The notes under the pieces: generated by a model
Databases searched by the model: none
Told to the model about the DNA's origin: nothing
Seen by the model: only the letters and a program-made list of their open reading frames with translations
Shown here: piece by piece, positions 42,993 through 53,399 of the stretch
Position numbering within the stretch: position 1 is the stretch's first letter
How the letters are laid out: each line of letters begins with the position of its first letter
Program-made: the position numbers and the translations under genes
Assembly (NCBI RefSeq): GCF_000270185.1
Contig: NC_015516.1
Coordinates: forward strand, 1,469,501-1,533,500
Source: Melissococcus plutonius ATCC 35311
GTDB taxonomy: Bacteria > Bacillota > Bacilli > Lactobacillales > Enterococcaceae
Length of the DNA: 64,000 bases
Reading direction: 5' to 3'

Positions 42993-44828
42993 TTATTTCT
43001 TAGGTTCATCTTCATCCATCTTAAGTACCGCCATAAAGGCTTCTTGTGGTACCTCTACACTACCAATTTGTTTCATGCGCTTCTTTCCTTCTTTTTGTTT
43101 CTCTAATAATTTTCGTTTACGTGATACATCTCCACCATAACACTTGGCTAAAACATTTTTTCGCAAAGCTTTTATGTCAGAACGTGCTACAATTTTTTGT
43201 CCAATGGCAGCCTGAATAGGTACTTCAAACTGCTGTCTAGGAATTAATTTCTTTAATTTTCCAACTATGGTCTTTCCTCGTTCATAGGCAAAATCACGAT
43301 GAACAATAAAGCTTAAGGCGTCCACCTTTTCTGTATTCAATAAAATATCCATTTTCACTAATTTACTTATCTTATAACCATTCAATTCATAATCAAGTGA
43401 GGCATATCCCTTAGTACTTGATTTTAATTTATCAAAGAAGTCAAAAACAATTTCTGATAGAGGCAGTTCATAAACAACATTCACTCGATAATCATCTAAA
43501 TAATCCATGGTGATGAACTCACCACGTTTTCGTTGTGAAAGTTCCATTACAGCACCTACATATTCATTGGGTACCATAATTTGTGCTTTTACGTAAGGTT
43601 CTTCTACAGATTCAATCATCACAGGATCAGGAAATTCTGTTGGATTATCAATACTATCTGTCGTTCCATCTGTTTTATTTATATGATAAATAACCGATGG
43701 TGCAGTCGTAATAAGTTCAAGGTTAAATTCTCTTCCTAACCGTTCCTGGATAACATCCATATGCAGTAGACCTAAAAAGCCACATCGAAATCCAAATCCT
43801 AAAGCTTGTGATGTTTCCTGTTCAAACTGTAATGCTGCATCGTTTAACTGTAATTTTTCTAGGGCTTCACGTAAATCGTTATAACGTGAAGTATCAATTG
43901 GGTATAGACCACAATAGACCATGGGATTTAATTTCCGATAGCCCGGTAATGCTTCCTGGGCAGGATTTTCAGCCAATGTGACTGTATCACCAACACGGGT
44001 ATCTTGCACAGTCTTAATTGCTGCAGTAATATAGCCCACATCCCCTACCATCAAATAATCTCGTGAAATAGCTTTTGGAGAAAAGACACCCACTTCTGTT
44101 ACATCAAACGTTTTTCCATTACTCATTAGCTGGATTTTATCTCCTGGTTTAACTACACCCTCTACAATACGAACATTTAGTACAACTCCTCGATAGCTAT
44201 CATAAACAGAATCAAAAATTAATGCTTTTAAAGGAGCTTCCAAATTTCCTTGTGGTGCAGGAATATATTCAACGATTTGGCTTAGAAGTTCGTCAATTCC
44301 TTTTCCTGTTTTGGCACTTGCCAATACTGCTTCACTGGCATCAATACCAATAACTTCTTCTATTTCTTTTCTAACACGCTCAGGATCAGCTGCTGGCAAA
44401 TCTATCTTATTAATGACAGGTAAAATCTCCAAGTCATTATCTAATGCCAGATAAACATTTGCAAGTGTCTGCGCTTCAATTCCTTGCGCTGCATCAACTA
44501 CTAAAACAGCACCTTCACAAGCAGCTAAACTCCTTGATACTTCATAAGTAAAATCGACATGTCCTGGAGTGTCAATTAAATGAAAGATATATGTTTCATT
44601 GTCATCAGCTGTATAGTGAAGTTCAACTGCATTTAATTTAATAGTAATGCCACGTTCTCTTTCAAGTTCCATAGAATCCAGTAGCTGATCTTGCATTTCA
44701 CGATTAGTAACAGTATTTGTTTGTTCTAAAATTCGATCAGCTAATGTTGACTTTCCATGATCAATATGTGCAATGATTGAAAAATTCCGAATTTTTTCTT
44801 GTCGTTGTTTCATTTCATCAATGTTCAT
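42993..44828 (-). CDS. lepA: LepA (elongation factor 4)
   Basis: A translational GTPase with G1 [16 protein letters not shown]2 [11 protein letters not shown]3 DTPGHVDF, G4 NKIDLP and SAKTGKG, followed by the EF4-specific C-terminus ([20 protein letters not shown]). It back-translocates or remodels stalled ribosomes. GAGGAAACTA supports ATG 44828 (611 residues), normal for LepA. Intact housekeeping gene. Confidence 0.97.
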   Translation of the reverse strand: MNIDEMKQRQEKIRNFSIIAHIDHGKSTLADRILEQTNTVTNREMQDQLLDSMELERERGITIKLNAVELHYTADDNETYIFHLIDTPGHVDFTYEVSRSLAACEGAVLVVDAAQGIEAQTLANVYLALDNDLEILPVINKIDLPAADPERVRKEIEEVIGIDASEAVLASAKTGKGIDELLSQIVEYIPAPQGNLEAPLKALIFDSVYDSYRGVVLNVRIVEGVVKPGDKIQLMSNGKTFDVTEVGVFSPKAISRDYLMVGDVGYITAAIKTVQDTRVGDTVTLAENPAQEALPGYRKLNPMVYCGLYPIDTSRYNDLREALEKLQLNDAALQFEQETSQALGFGFRCGFLGLLHMDVIQERLGREFNLELITTAPSVIYHINKTDGTTDSIDNPTEFPDPVMIESVEEPYVKAQIMVPNEYVGAVMELSQRKRGEFITMDYLDDYRVNVVYELPLSEIVFDFFDKLKSSTKGYASLDYELNGYKISKLVKMDILLNTEKVDALSFIVHRDFAYERGKTIVGKLKKLIPRQQFEVPIQAAIGQKIVARSDIKALRKNVLAKCYGGDVSRKRKLLEKQKEGKKRMKQIGSVEVPQEAFMAVLKMDEDEPKK

Positions 44829-45003
44829 TAGTTTCCTCATTTCTTTTCTAGGCATTTTCATTATAGCAAGGAATTTTAAAGTTTTAAAGCCTTTTTACTT
44901 TGGGAATAAAATTAAAAAATTCTATTAAAATTGCAAAAGAATAACAGAATAACAACCCTTTTGGTATACTAAAAGAGTAAAATTAAAAATTGGAGATGAA
45001 AGA

Positions 45004-46221
45004 ATGGCAAAAGATATACGTGAGAGCTTAGAATTGAAACCGGTCGCTGAAGACGAGGTGGATCAATTCAATGAACTATTAAGCTATGTATTTCAATTTA
45101 CTGAAGCAGATTTAGAAGAGAGTGGTTTTGAGAACAAGCGTGAACTAATTAAATCAAAACAACCGATTTTAAATCAATCAAAAGTATTTGGTTGGTTTCA
45201 TGATGGCCAATTGATTTCTCAAATTGCTATTTATCCCTGTGAAGTAAACATCCATGGAACGCTGTATCAGATGGGCGGTATTACTGGAGTGGGTACTTAC
45301 CCAGAATATGCCAATCATGGTTTAATGAAAGACCTAATTCATCTTGCCTTAGAAACTATGCGTAAAAATAAACAATGGATTTCTTATCTTTATCCTTATA
45401 GCATTCCTTACTATAGGCGTAAAGGTTGGGAAATTATGTCAGATAAATTGACTTTTAAAATTAGGGATACACAACTTACCAAAACAGCAGATGTTCCTGG
45501 CTCTGTTGAACGTGTTCCTGTTGATCATGACGATGTTTTAACCGTTTATGCTAAGTTTGCTAGAGAAAATCATGGCGCTTTGATCCGTAGTGCATTTAAT
45601 TGGGAAGAATATTGGCGTTTTGAAAATGAAGAAGAACGAGTTGCAGCTGTTTACTATAATGCAGACGGTGAGCCACTGGGTGTTCTTTTTTACTGGGTTG
45701 CAGAAGAGATTTTTCATGTAAAAGAAATGTTTTATTTAAATCAAGAAGCTAGAAATGGTTTATGGAACTTTATTGTTGCCCATTTTTCAATGATTTATTG
45801 GGTAATTGGGGATACCTATAAAAATGAGCCATTAGCTTTTCTTTTGGAAGATAGCCAAATCAAAGAAACGATTGAACCTTATTTTATGGCACGTATTGTT
45901 GATGTAGAAAAATTTTTAATTTCCTATCCCTTTCTTCGTTCAACTGAATCCTTTCATTTTATCATTGAAGATCCTATTGCCGAATGGAACAATGGCACTT
46001 TCAGTTTAACTTGGGATGAAAACGAGCAGTTGACAATTTCGAAAGAGCCGATTGGAAAACCAATTTATTTAGACATTCAAACACTCACCTGTTTATTAAT
46101 GAATTATCGAAGACCTTCTTACCTATCTAGAATTGAACGTTTGAAAACTGATAAGGATACCCTATACAAATTAGAAGGAATTATTCCCGATCAAGAAGCC
46201 TATTTTAGTGATTATTTTTAA
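45004..46221 (+). CDS. Eis-like GNAT acetyltransferase
   Basis: The 405-residue protein has an N-terminal GNAT domain with acetyl-CoA-binding context GGITGVGTYPEYANHGLMKD and SYLYPYSIPYYRRKGWEIMS, a second GNAT-like half, and a C-terminal sterol-carrier-like segment (FHFIIEDPIAEWNNGTFSLT). This is the layout of Eis/YokD-like N-acetyltransferases. The substrate cannot be read from sequence. GGAGATGAAAGA precedes the ATG. Intact. Confidence 0.85.
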   Translation: MAKDIRESLELKPVAEDEVDQFNELLSYVFQFTEADLEESGFENKRELIKSKQPILNQSKVFGWFHDGQLISQIAIYPCEVNIHGTLYQMGGITGVGTYPEYANHGLMKDLIHLALETMRKNKQWISYLYPYSIPYYRRKGWEIMSDKLTFKIRDTQLTKTADVPGSVERVPVDHDDVLTVYAKFARENHGALIRSAFNWEEYWRFENEEERVAAVYYNADGEPLGVLFYWVAEEIFHVKEMFYLNQEARNGLWNFIVAHFSMIYWVIGDTYKNEPLAFLLEDSQIKETIEPYFMARIVDVEKFLISYPFLRSTESFHFIIEDPIAEWNNGTFSLTWDENEQLTISKEPIGKPIYLDIQTLTCLLMNYRRPSYLSRIERLKTDKDTLYKLEGIIPDQEAYFSDYF

Positions 46222-46236
46222 TTTTTTTAAATAGAC

Positions 46237-46264
46237 TTGAAATTGGAATGTATGTTCGTATAAT
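46237..46264 (+). promoter_or_regulatory. Promoter containing a LexA/DinR-box-like element
   Basis: TTGAAA (46237-46242), a 16-base spacer and TATAAT (46259-46264). The spacer carries GAATGTATGTTC (46246-46257), which differs from the Gram-positive SOS box GAACATATGTTC at two positions. It suggests DNA-damage control of the next gene. Confidence 0.55.
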
Positions 46265-46294
46265 AGAATTATTCCAAATAAAAGGTTAAATGAT

Positions 46295-46537
46295 ATGGAT
46301 GATTATCAAATAATTCCAAATTTATTGAAAAATACTAACAAAGTGACATTATCGTTTACTTCGATTGAAAAAACAATGCAACGTGGCCACACTTTACCAG
46401 AATTGGCTAAAACCTATACGGCTTGGTGGACAAAACAAAATCATTCTTTTTCACTTGCTTGGCAGGCCTTTGGCTATTCTGTTAAGCAAGTTTATTTAGT
46501 CAATCAGAAAGTTATTTTTATAAAAAATAAAGAGTGA
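46295..46537 (+). CDS. Small DUF7662-like protein
   Basis: An 80-residue protein beginning MDDYQIIPNLLKNTNKVTLS with LPELAKTYTAWWTKQNHSFS and AWQAFGYSVKQVYLVNQKVI. The WW, His-Ser, aromatic-Gly-Tyr pattern matches a small domain of unknown function (DUF7662-like). AAAGG lies upstream. Expressed from a possibly SOS-controlled promoter. Confidence 0.6.
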   Translation: MDDYQIIPNLLKNTNKVTLSFTSIEKTMQRGHTLPELAKTYTAWWTKQNHSFSLAWQAFGYSVKQVYLVNQKVIFIKNKE

Positions 46538-46683
46538 TTTATTCCTAATCAATTAGTATTAATCGCTTATTCTTTCCACCTGTATTTGTCAATTGCTAGT
46601 TCCTTTTAAATTTTTTAAAAATTACTTTCTCGTAATTATTCATTAATTGTTAGCTTGTCTATTTTCGTTGATTAATAAAAAAT

Positions 46684-46713
46684 GAACCTATTTAATACAT
46701 ATTAAATAGGTTC
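46684..46713. terminator. Bidirectional terminator
   Basis: GAACCTATTTAAT and ATTAAATAGGTTC are perfect 13-base arms around ACAT, with T-rich tails on both strands. It serves the small plus-strand gene and the minus-strand sugar transporter. Confidence 0.8.
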
Positions 46714-46766
46714 GTTTTGTTAATATAAGTATTGTTATTAAAGCGCCTTATTATCAAAGATTCAAT

Positions 46767-48281
46767 TTAGGGATGTTCTGGCCAAGCATCCTGATAAGAA
46801 TGACCAGTTAATTCTTCAACTACCTTTTTCGCTTCTGGTGTAACATCAGATTTTAAGCCACCTGTCTCTAAACGATTAATCTCTTCTTTTAAAATCTCAT
46901 GTGTTTGACGATTTAACTTAAATGTTAAAGATAAGATGAAAGCTAAACAAATTAATAAAACTGGACCTGTAAAGAAAATTAAAGCAATCTTTGCTTGAAT
47001 AACATGAGGCGTATTTAGAAAATTTGTCATTGTCTTTGAATCAAATCCAATTTCTGCCAATAAAATACCAGCAATCCATGAGGCTAAAGCACCTGTTGAT
47101 TTTCTAAAGAAAGTCATTACCGCTGCATAAATTCCAGCTCGATCGCCACGTGTCATTACGTGATCAACATCTGGAATAAATGGGAAAATATTCCATGGAA
47201 TAAATTCCAAAATTGCTCGCGCGCATTGGTAGAAAATAGAAAGAATGATTAGCAACCAAAAAACATTTTTAATTGGTAATGCCCAAGTCAAAAGATAACC
47301 AATCATTGTCAAAATGATAGTAATGTAACTGATAGAAAATAGGAAACGTGGTCCATGAGTAATCATTAATTTAGCAGCTATGATAGTGGCAAAAATTCCA
47401 AATATCGATAGTGCTTGAAGCGTCCAAGGAACATCATCTTTTATTCCCTGCATACAACAAACAATAAATGTTGGCAATAGGGTTGAATAAAAGTCTTTTC
47501 CTGTAAATGATAATAGGTAGATAGCTAGATGTTGACGAAACACTTTATTTTTAAATGTTGAAAAATAATCTTTTGTTGTCTGTTTTAAAAATTGAGAAAA
47601 AGACAGTCTTGGATGATCTTCCAATTCTGTAATAAAAGCAGGCGTTAATGGACGTTCCCATGTTGTTCTATAAGAAACAAAAATAGCGACAACAAAGATA
47701 ATAGTCCAAATAATACCGGTAATTAAATAAGCATTTGGATTTTGCATATGTTTCAATGAAGCTAAAACTAGAAAAACGATAGCTGTTCCAGTAGCTGAAA
47801 TAAACATTCTAGAACCTGATAGTACAGTTCTTAGATTATAATCATCTGTCATTTCAGTTGGTAGCATTTCCCAAGGAATCAAAATCATAGCAATGACTAC
47901 TTCAATTGCTACGTAAATAAGCAAATAATAATGCCAATCATCTGATTTTAACCAAAATAATGGAAATAAAATTGCAAATAAAATACCACCTAATAAAATA
48001 AAGAAATGACGACGACCAAAGCGTCGTCCCAGTTTTGTACGATAAAAACCATCTGTAATCTCACCAAAAAATAAAGAAAATACAGCATCAACAATTCGTC
48101 CAATCCCAGTAATTGCTCCAGCAAAGGCTGGACTAATTCCCTGGCTCATGACAAAGGCAAAGATGACACCGGAAACAATATTGTTCCAACCTCCGCCCAT
48201 TAAGTCTGTCAATCCATAACAAATACCTCGACTTACAGTTACCTTTTTAGGAAGATATACCCAATTTCCCTTTTTATTCAT
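46767..48281 (-). CDS. GPH-family sugar/hexuronide cation symporter
   Basis: The 504-residue membrane protein has ~12 segments and the GPH-type features SRGICYGLTDLMGGGWNNIV, GRIVDAVFSLFFGEITDGFY with RTKLGRRFGRRHFFILLGG, and IPWEMLPTEMTDDYNLR. Family members import glycosides, pentoses or hexuronides. The nearby uxuB and uxuA suggest a glucuronate or related substrate; this is inference. A long cytoplasmic C-terminus ends the protein. Intact. Confidence 0.85.
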   Translation of the reverse strand: MNKKGNWVYLPKKVTVSRGICYGLTDLMGGGWNNIVSGVIFAFVMSQGISPAFAGAITGIGRIVDAVFSLFFGEITDGFYRTKLGRRFGRRHFFILLGGILFAILFPLFWLKSDDWHYYLLIYVAIEVVIAMILIPWEMLPTEMTDDYNLRTVLSGSRMFISATGTAIVFLVLASLKHMQNPNAYLITGIIWTIIFVVAIFVSYRTTWERPLTPAFITELEDHPRLSFSQFLKQTTKDYFSTFKNKVFRQHLAIYLLSFTGKDFYSTLLPTFIVCCMQGIKDDVPWTLQALSIFGIFATIIAAKLMITHGPRFLFSISYITIILTMIGYLLTWALPIKNVFWLLIILSIFYQCARAILEFIPWNIFPFIPDVDHVMTRGDRAGIYAAVMTFFRKSTGALASWIAGILLAEIGFDSKTMTNFLNTPHVIQAKIALIFFTGPVLLICLAFILSLTFKLNRQTHEILKEEINRLETGGLKSDVTPEAKKVVEELTGHSYQDAWPEHP

Positions 48282-49098
48282 CTCTTTTCTCCCATCTTAA
48301 TCATTTTTATTATTAAATAAATGAGCAATAAATTAGATTAAAAAATTAATTTTTTCTATAACATAAAATAGAAAGCGGTATCTTTTTATCGATTACATCT
48401 ATCAATACAGGCATTTATAATAATTCTCAATTAATTTTTTAATTACTTACTATAGTTGAAAATTAAAATAATAAACTCTATTATTTAAAAAATTTAGTTT
48501 TACTATATTGTTTTAAATGAAATTTACTTTTTATTTGTTGATTATTGATTATTTTTTGATTTAACTATTGATTTTTGATTCTATTTTAATTGTTCAACCT
48601 TTATATATTTATCATAAAAATATTATGTAAATAATATAAATTACTAAAAAATATAAGAAATATTTCTATTCATCATATTCTCATTAAATAACAAAAATAA
48701 TTATTGAACTTTATAAGATATTGCTCTTTTATTTTTGTGTTAGGCTAATACATTGCTCATTTTATTTTATAAACTCTTTGTTTTTAAATGAATCTATGTT
48801 AAAACATTAATTGTTGTACTTCTTTAATTAAAAATTATAGATAAATAGGTCTTTTTTCCTTTTGCTATTTAAATAAAACGATTTCATTTCTTTATAAATG
48901 AACCAAAACAGGCGTAAATTAATAAATATAAATTGATCAAAATGAAGGCAGCTATTTTGATCAATTTCCTATATTAGCTCAACTAGTATCTGTATTCATT
49001 GATAAAGAATGAACAATTAAAACAAAGAGGAAGTTTATTTTGATTTCTCAACCACTTTTTTATTTAATTAAAAAATATTCACTTTAGTTACTTTATTT
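48282..49098. other. Very A+T-rich 0.8-kb intergenic region
   Basis: No coding frame. A perfect inverted repeat with 14-base arms (48930-48943 and 48954-48967) and a ten-base loop lies ~130 bases downstream of uxuA and may terminate that operon. The transporter promoter must be within this region, but many A+T hexamers make it ambiguous. Confidence 0.5.
48930..48967 (-). terminator. Perfect 14-bp inverted repeat downstream of uxuA
   Basis: AAATTGATCAAAAT and ATTTTGATCAATTT flank GAAGGCAGCT. The minus-strand tail is ATATTTATT. It could be a terminator or an operator; the centre TTGATCAA repeats within each arm. Confidence 0.5.
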
Positions 49099-50172
49099 TC
49101 AGTTTGTATTTTCTTTTTCAATTGCTTCCCAAAGTCCATTTAAATAGGCTGCTCCCATTGCACTATCGTATAAGCCATAACCTGGACGCCCAGTTTCTCC
49201 CCAAATCATACGACCATGATCTGGACGAATAAAGCCATCAAAATGATTATCATACATCGTTTTAAGAATTTTATACATATCTAAAGAACCATATTCAGAT
49301 TTATGGGGTGCTTCATAAAAGTCTTTGCCTTGAATAAATTTAATATTACGTACATGAGCAAAAGGGATACAATCACGACGACAAAATTCTGCTAGAATTT
49401 CATAAACATTATTTGCTGGATCTTCTGAAATACTACCTGTGCACAAAGTAATCCCATTAGATGGGCTATCAATAATATTACATAACCAATCCAAATCCTC
49501 TCTATTTTTAATAATTCTTGGCAATCCAAAAATTGAGTAAGGGGGATCATCTGGATGAATAGCCATCTTTATTCCAACTTTTTCACAAGTCGGAATAATC
49601 GCTTTTAAGAAGTAGGCAAGATTCTCTCGTAGTTTTGTCTCATCCACATTTTTATAGGCTTCAAACAATTCTTTGACATGTGTTAGCCGCTCAGGTTCCC
49701 AACCAGGTAAAGAAAAATCACTACTAGATTGTTCTACCTTTTTAATAATATCATTTGGATTGTTCGGAATATCTTTATTAATAAATGCTAATGTAGAAGA
49801 GCCATCTGGTAATTTATAATCTAAATCTGACTTTACCCAATCAAAAATAGGCATAAAATTATAACAAATAACTTCAATACCAAATTCAGCTAAATTCTGA
49901 ATGGTTTGCTTATAATTTTCAATATATTGATCACGGGAGGGTAAACCAATCTTGATATCATCATGAATATTTACACTCTCAATCACCTTTAATGTCATGC
50001 CGGCAGTTTCTATTTCCTCTTTTAATGCTTGAATACGCTCTTTCGGCCAGACTTCACCTACCGGAATATCCATCAATGTACCAACAATACCCTTCACTGC
50101 TGGTATTTGATGAATATATTCTAATTTTATTTTTTCTTCATTTGAGCCATACCATCTAAACGTCATTTCCAT
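49099..50172 (-). CDS. uxuA: Mannonate dehydratase UxuA
   Basis: The 357-residue TIM-barrel enzyme converts D-mannonate to 2-keto-3-deoxygluconate. Signatures include MTFRWYGSNEEKIKLEYIHQ, KMAIHPDDPPYSIFGLPRII, NGITLCTGSISEDPANNVYE, FAHVRNIKF and DGFIRPDHGRMIWGE (metal-binding His, Cys and Asp). GGGGGAAATAACA supports ATG 50172. It overlaps uxuB by 17 bases. Intact. Confidence 0.93.
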   Translation of the reverse strand: MEMTFRWYGSNEEKIKLEYIHQIPAVKGIVGTLMDIPVGEVWPKERIQALKEEIETAGMTLKVIESVNIHDDIKIGLPSRDQYIENYKQTIQNLAEFGIEVICYNFMPIFDWVKSDLDYKLPDGSSTLAFINKDIPNNPNDIIKKVEQSSSDFSLPGWEPERLTHVKELFEAYKNVDETKLRENLAYFLKAIIPTCEKVGIKMAIHPDDPPYSIFGLPRIIKNREDLDWLCNIIDSPSNGITLCTGSISEDPANNVYEILAEFCRRDCIPFAHVRNIKFIQGKDFYEAPHKSEYGSLDMYKILKTMYDNHFDGFIRPDHGRMIWGETGRPGYGLYDSAMGAAYLNGLWEAIEKENTN

Positions 50173-51799
50173 TGTTATTTCCCCCAATTTTTAGTTCATG
50201 GATTGTCTGCCGAACCGCTCCAGGACCAGCCAGCATTTTAATAAAAAATGCTTCAACCTTTTCACCTAATCCTACTTGATAAAGATCAGAACCAAAAATT
50301 GCTGAATTAGCTAAGATAGGCATCAGTAATTTATGAATTTGCTCTTTATTTTGTTTTCCTAATTGAATCATGGCTAATTTTTCCTGTAATTCATTCAATA
50401 GAGGATCATTACTTGGTGTAAAAGCATTTCCTTTATCATCGATTGCTAAAAGATAACGCAACCATGCAGCAATAGTTACCGGAATGTATGATAATGAATG
50501 TGTCGTTTTATCTTCAGATAAAGCATATTTTTTAATTGTTTCACCAAAACGAATGGCCATTTTTTGTGACGTATCGGTCGCAATTCGTTGAGGAGTATCT
50601 GGAATATTTGGATTAGGCAGACGTTTTTTAACAACTTCATCAATAAATTTTTTAGGATCGATAATTCCCGGATCTTCAACAACCGGTAGTCCTTCTTGAT
50701 AACCAATTCCATGGATTAAGTTGACTAAGTCTTTATCTTTCATTTCATCTGCAATCGAGGTATATCCTAATAAACAGCCAGTGATTGCCAATGCAGTATG
50801 CAAGGGATTTAAACATGTCGTTACCTTCATTGCATCTGTTTTATCCACCGTATCACGATCTGTTAAAATCACACCTGCTTTTTCTAAATCAGGTCGTCCA
50901 TTTAGAAAATTATCTTCAATTACCAGATAATGACTAGCTTCCGTATTTGTAAATGAAGCCATGTTTGTTTGCTGTTTTGTTTGAATCATTTCTATATCGG
51001 TAAATGTTGTATCCTTCAATTCTGTATAGATCTTTTTAGATGGATTTGGTGTAATTCGGTCAATCATACTCCATGGGAAGGTAACTTTATTTGTATCCTG
51101 TAAATAAGCAACAAAAGTCTTCGGTACAAAATCTTTCTTCACCCATTCACCAGCTAAAGATAAAATGCTTTCTTTAAAACAGCGACCATTCTGTGAAAAA
51201 TTATCTGTTGAAACAATAGCAATAGGCAACTCACCTACCATAAAACGTTTATATAATAGAGCAGTAATAATACTCATCGTATGTTGTGCCTTTTCAGGTC
51301 CATTTTTAATGTCTTCTTCAATAACAGGTAAATATTTTCCGCTTAGATCTCTTAAGCGATAGCCCTTTTCTGTAATTGTAAAAGTTAAAAATTGAAGTTC
51401 TGGATTTTCAAAATAGTGAATTACCTGTTCATAATGGTTTTGATTGGTGGGATGGCAATACAAACTATCTGCAGTAGAGGCAAGCAAGCGTGTATGTAAT
51501 TGCCCATTCTCATGCATGATAATTTCTAAAAAATTATTATCAAAGGGTTGATAGACCTCTTCAATGATCTCTTGATCGAATGTTTCACAAACGACAATTC
51601 CTGCTTCTAATTCTCCCTGATTCGCTAATTTCTGAGCCACTTCAGCATGAAAACCTCGATAAAGATTACCCCCACCAAAGTGAAGCCATACAGGCGACTG
51701 TTTCCCATTTAATTTAAATTGTGGAACATTAAATTGTGGAAGTTCTATCTTTGTTTGTTTCAATTCGGCAATATTTGTTTGCCAATTTTTTAAATACAT
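50156..51799 (-). CDS. uxuB: Fructuronate reductase (mannonate oxidoreductase) UxuB
   Basis: The 547-residue NAD-dependent long-chain mannitol-dehydrogenase-type enzyme shows WLHFGGGNLYRGFHAEVAQK (nucleotide binding), SVDNFS-like VSTDNFSQNGRCFKESILS and CLNPLHTALAITGCLLGY. It reduces D-fructuronate to D-mannonate, the step before UxuA. AAGGAGATTAATT precedes the ATG. The operon has a consensus promoter. Intact. Confidence 0.92.
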   Translation of the reverse strand: MYLKNWQTNIAELKQTKIELPQFNVPQFKLNGKQSPVWLHFGGGNLYRGFHAEVAQKLANQGELEAGIVVCETFDQEIIEEVYQPFDNNFLEIIMHENGQLHTRLLASTADSLYCHPTNQNHYEQVIHYFENPELQFLTFTITEKGYRLRDLSGKYLPVIEEDIKNGPEKAQHTMSIITALLYKRFMVGELPIAIVSTDNFSQNGRCFKESILSLAGEWVKKDFVPKTFVAYLQDTNKVTFPWSMIDRITPNPSKKIYTELKDTTFTDIEMIQTKQQTNMASFTNTEASHYLVIEDNFLNGRPDLEKAGVILTDRDTVDKTDAMKVTTCLNPLHTALAITGCLLGYTSIADEMKDKDLVNLIHGIGYQEGLPVVEDPGIIDPKKFIDEVVKKRLPNPNIPDTPQRIATDTSQKMAIRFGETIKKYALSEDKTTHSLSYIPVTIAAWLRYLLAIDDKGNAFTPSNDPLLNELQEKLAMIQLGKQNKEQIHKLLMPILANSAIFGSDLYQVGLGEKVEAFFIKMLAGPGAVRQTIHELKIGGNNNGNDV

Positions 51800-51842
51800 A
51801 ATTAATCTCCTTAAACTGATATATCATAGTTATTCCTTATTT

Positions 51843-51892
51843 ATTATATTTATTTTTCATATATTTGTCAATAGGTTATTAAAGCGTTTACC
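51843..51892 (-). promoter_or_regulatory. uxuBA promoter with upstream cre-like site
   Basis: On the minus strand a perfect TTGACA (51866-51871 on plus) and a perfect TATAAT (51843-51848) are 17 bases apart. GGTAAACGCTTTAA (51879-51892) just upstream resembles the catabolite-responsive element bound by CcpA. Such a strong core promoter usually needs a repressor; none is encoded in the window. Confidence 0.75.
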
Positions 51893-52281
51893 TAGATGAA
51901 AAATTGTTATTATTTTTAATTATTAATATACAAGTTATTGTAAGTATTGATTATAATCCCATTCAGTTATGATAATTTTTCATAAAAAAACAAATATTTT
52001 AGTTAAATTTTCCTATTTTTAATTAATCTTTTATAACTATAACTATGATTTTAACTGATAAATAGAATAAATTTAATTTAGTGGAGCATATGCTTTAAAA
52101 GCTAGAAATTATAAATGTTAATCTTGTTATGTCAAACTAAATAACATGTTTTTAACAAAAAATATTAGAGAAGAAACAATTACAAAAGTTGTTTTCTTAT
52201 CTTAATCGTTTAAAAATTAATAAAAGAATATAATAGCTACCAGAATACATCATACCTGCAATATAAAGAAGTCATTAAAAT

Positions 52282-52326
52282 AAAGCCCAAATAAAGTAAT
52301 TATAATTTTACTTTTATTTGGGCTTT
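52282..52326. terminator. Long hairpin upstream of the uxu operon
   Basis: AAAGCCCAAATAAAGTAA and TTACTTTTATTTGGGCTTT (52308-52326) pair with one bulge and have T-rich tails in both directions. It lies ~200 bases beyond the YitT gene stop. Confidence 0.6.
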
Positions 52327-52355
52327 ATTTTTAATGATTCATATATTCATATAAG

Positions 52356-52381
52356 CAATAGATAGTAATTACTATCTATTG
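52356..52381. repeat. Perfect 26-bp palindrome
   Basis: The sequence from 52356 (CAATAGATAGTAA) to 52381 is its own reverse complement, with no loop. That is more typical of a protein-binding site than of a terminator. No promoter or gene start is close. Confidence 0.6.
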
Positions 52382-52532
52382 TTAAGCCAAAAAATAAACG
52401 ATATAAATAAAAAATAGGAATGAGTTAGCTACCTTCCTATTTACATTTAAAATTTGCTTATCTTAAACTATGTATCGATTGGTTTATCAAATCGCACAGG
52501 ATCTTTTATACTTTTATTGTTTACTAATTAAA

Positions 52533-53399
52533 TTATTGATCCATGCCTAATATACGTTGAATGCTAAATCCTCTACCTTTTACTTCATTTGCAGTCATGG
52601 AGACAATAAATGCTTGATCATCAATCTCTAAAATTTTCTCTTGAATGGCTGAATAATCCTTTTCCTTAATTACGGTCATTAGCATTACTTTGCCTTCTTG
52701 TTGATAGCCACCTTCTATCGGAATAATTGTTACACCCTTATCTAATTCCCTAATAAGTGTTGCTCTAATTTCCAAGGATTTTGAGCTGACAACCAATAAA
52801 TTTTTATATCTTCCAAGACCAGCTTGAACGAAGTCGATAACTCTGCCAATAATAAATAGACAGATTAATGAAAATAAAACAATATTTACATTAAAAGCAA
52901 ATAAAGCACCTAAAATAACCATACCATCAACAATAGAAACACAAATGCCCATTGGTAATTTTGTATATTTATGTGCAATTTGTGAAATGATCGCCGTACC
53001 ACCCGTTGAAGCATTTCCTTTAAATTCCAACCCTAACCCTAAACCAGTTAAGATACCACCATAAATAGCAGCCAATAAAATATTATGTGTTAATACCGGT
53101 ATATTTCCAGTTAATCCAACAAAGAATGGATAGACCAAGCTGCCATAAATAGTTTTAATTCCTACCCCTTTTCCCAATAGCAAAAAGCAAAGCAATAACA
53201 AAGGAATATTAATTGCATACAAAACAAGAGCGATATTCCAACCAAACAAATGATTTAAAACAATACTTATGCCATTTGCACCACCTGCTACCAATGCATT
53301 GGGTAATAGAATAGAATTAATTGAAACAGCTAAAACCAGTGAACCTAACGTCACAAACAAAAGTTCCTTGACTTTTTTATTCATAATTACTTTTTTCAT
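52533..53399 (-). CDS. YitT-family membrane protein
   Basis: The 288-residue protein has five or six membrane helices (LLFVTLGSLVLAVSINSILL, GGANGISIVLNHLFGWNIAL, GGTAIISQIAHKYTKLPMGI) and a C-terminal cytoplasmic DUF2179 domain (VTIIPIEGGYQQEGKVMLMT, QAFIVSMTANEVKGRGFS). Its transport role is not established. Intact; a GGGG-containing ribosome site lies before the ATG. Confidence 0.85.
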   Translation of the reverse strand: MKKVIMNKKVKELLFVTLGSLVLAVSINSILLPNALVAGGANGISIVLNHLFGWNIALVLYAINIPLLLLCFLLLGKGVGIKTIYGSLVYPFFVGLTGNIPVLTHNILLAAIYGGILTGLGLGLEFKGNASTGGTAIISQIAHKYTKLPMGICVSIVDGMVILGALFAFNVNIVLFSLICLFIIGRVIDFVQAGLGRYKNLLVVSSKSLEIRATLIRELDKGVTIIPIEGGYQQEGKVMLMTVIKEKDYSAIQEKILEIDDQAFIVSMTANEVKGRGFSIQRILGMDQ

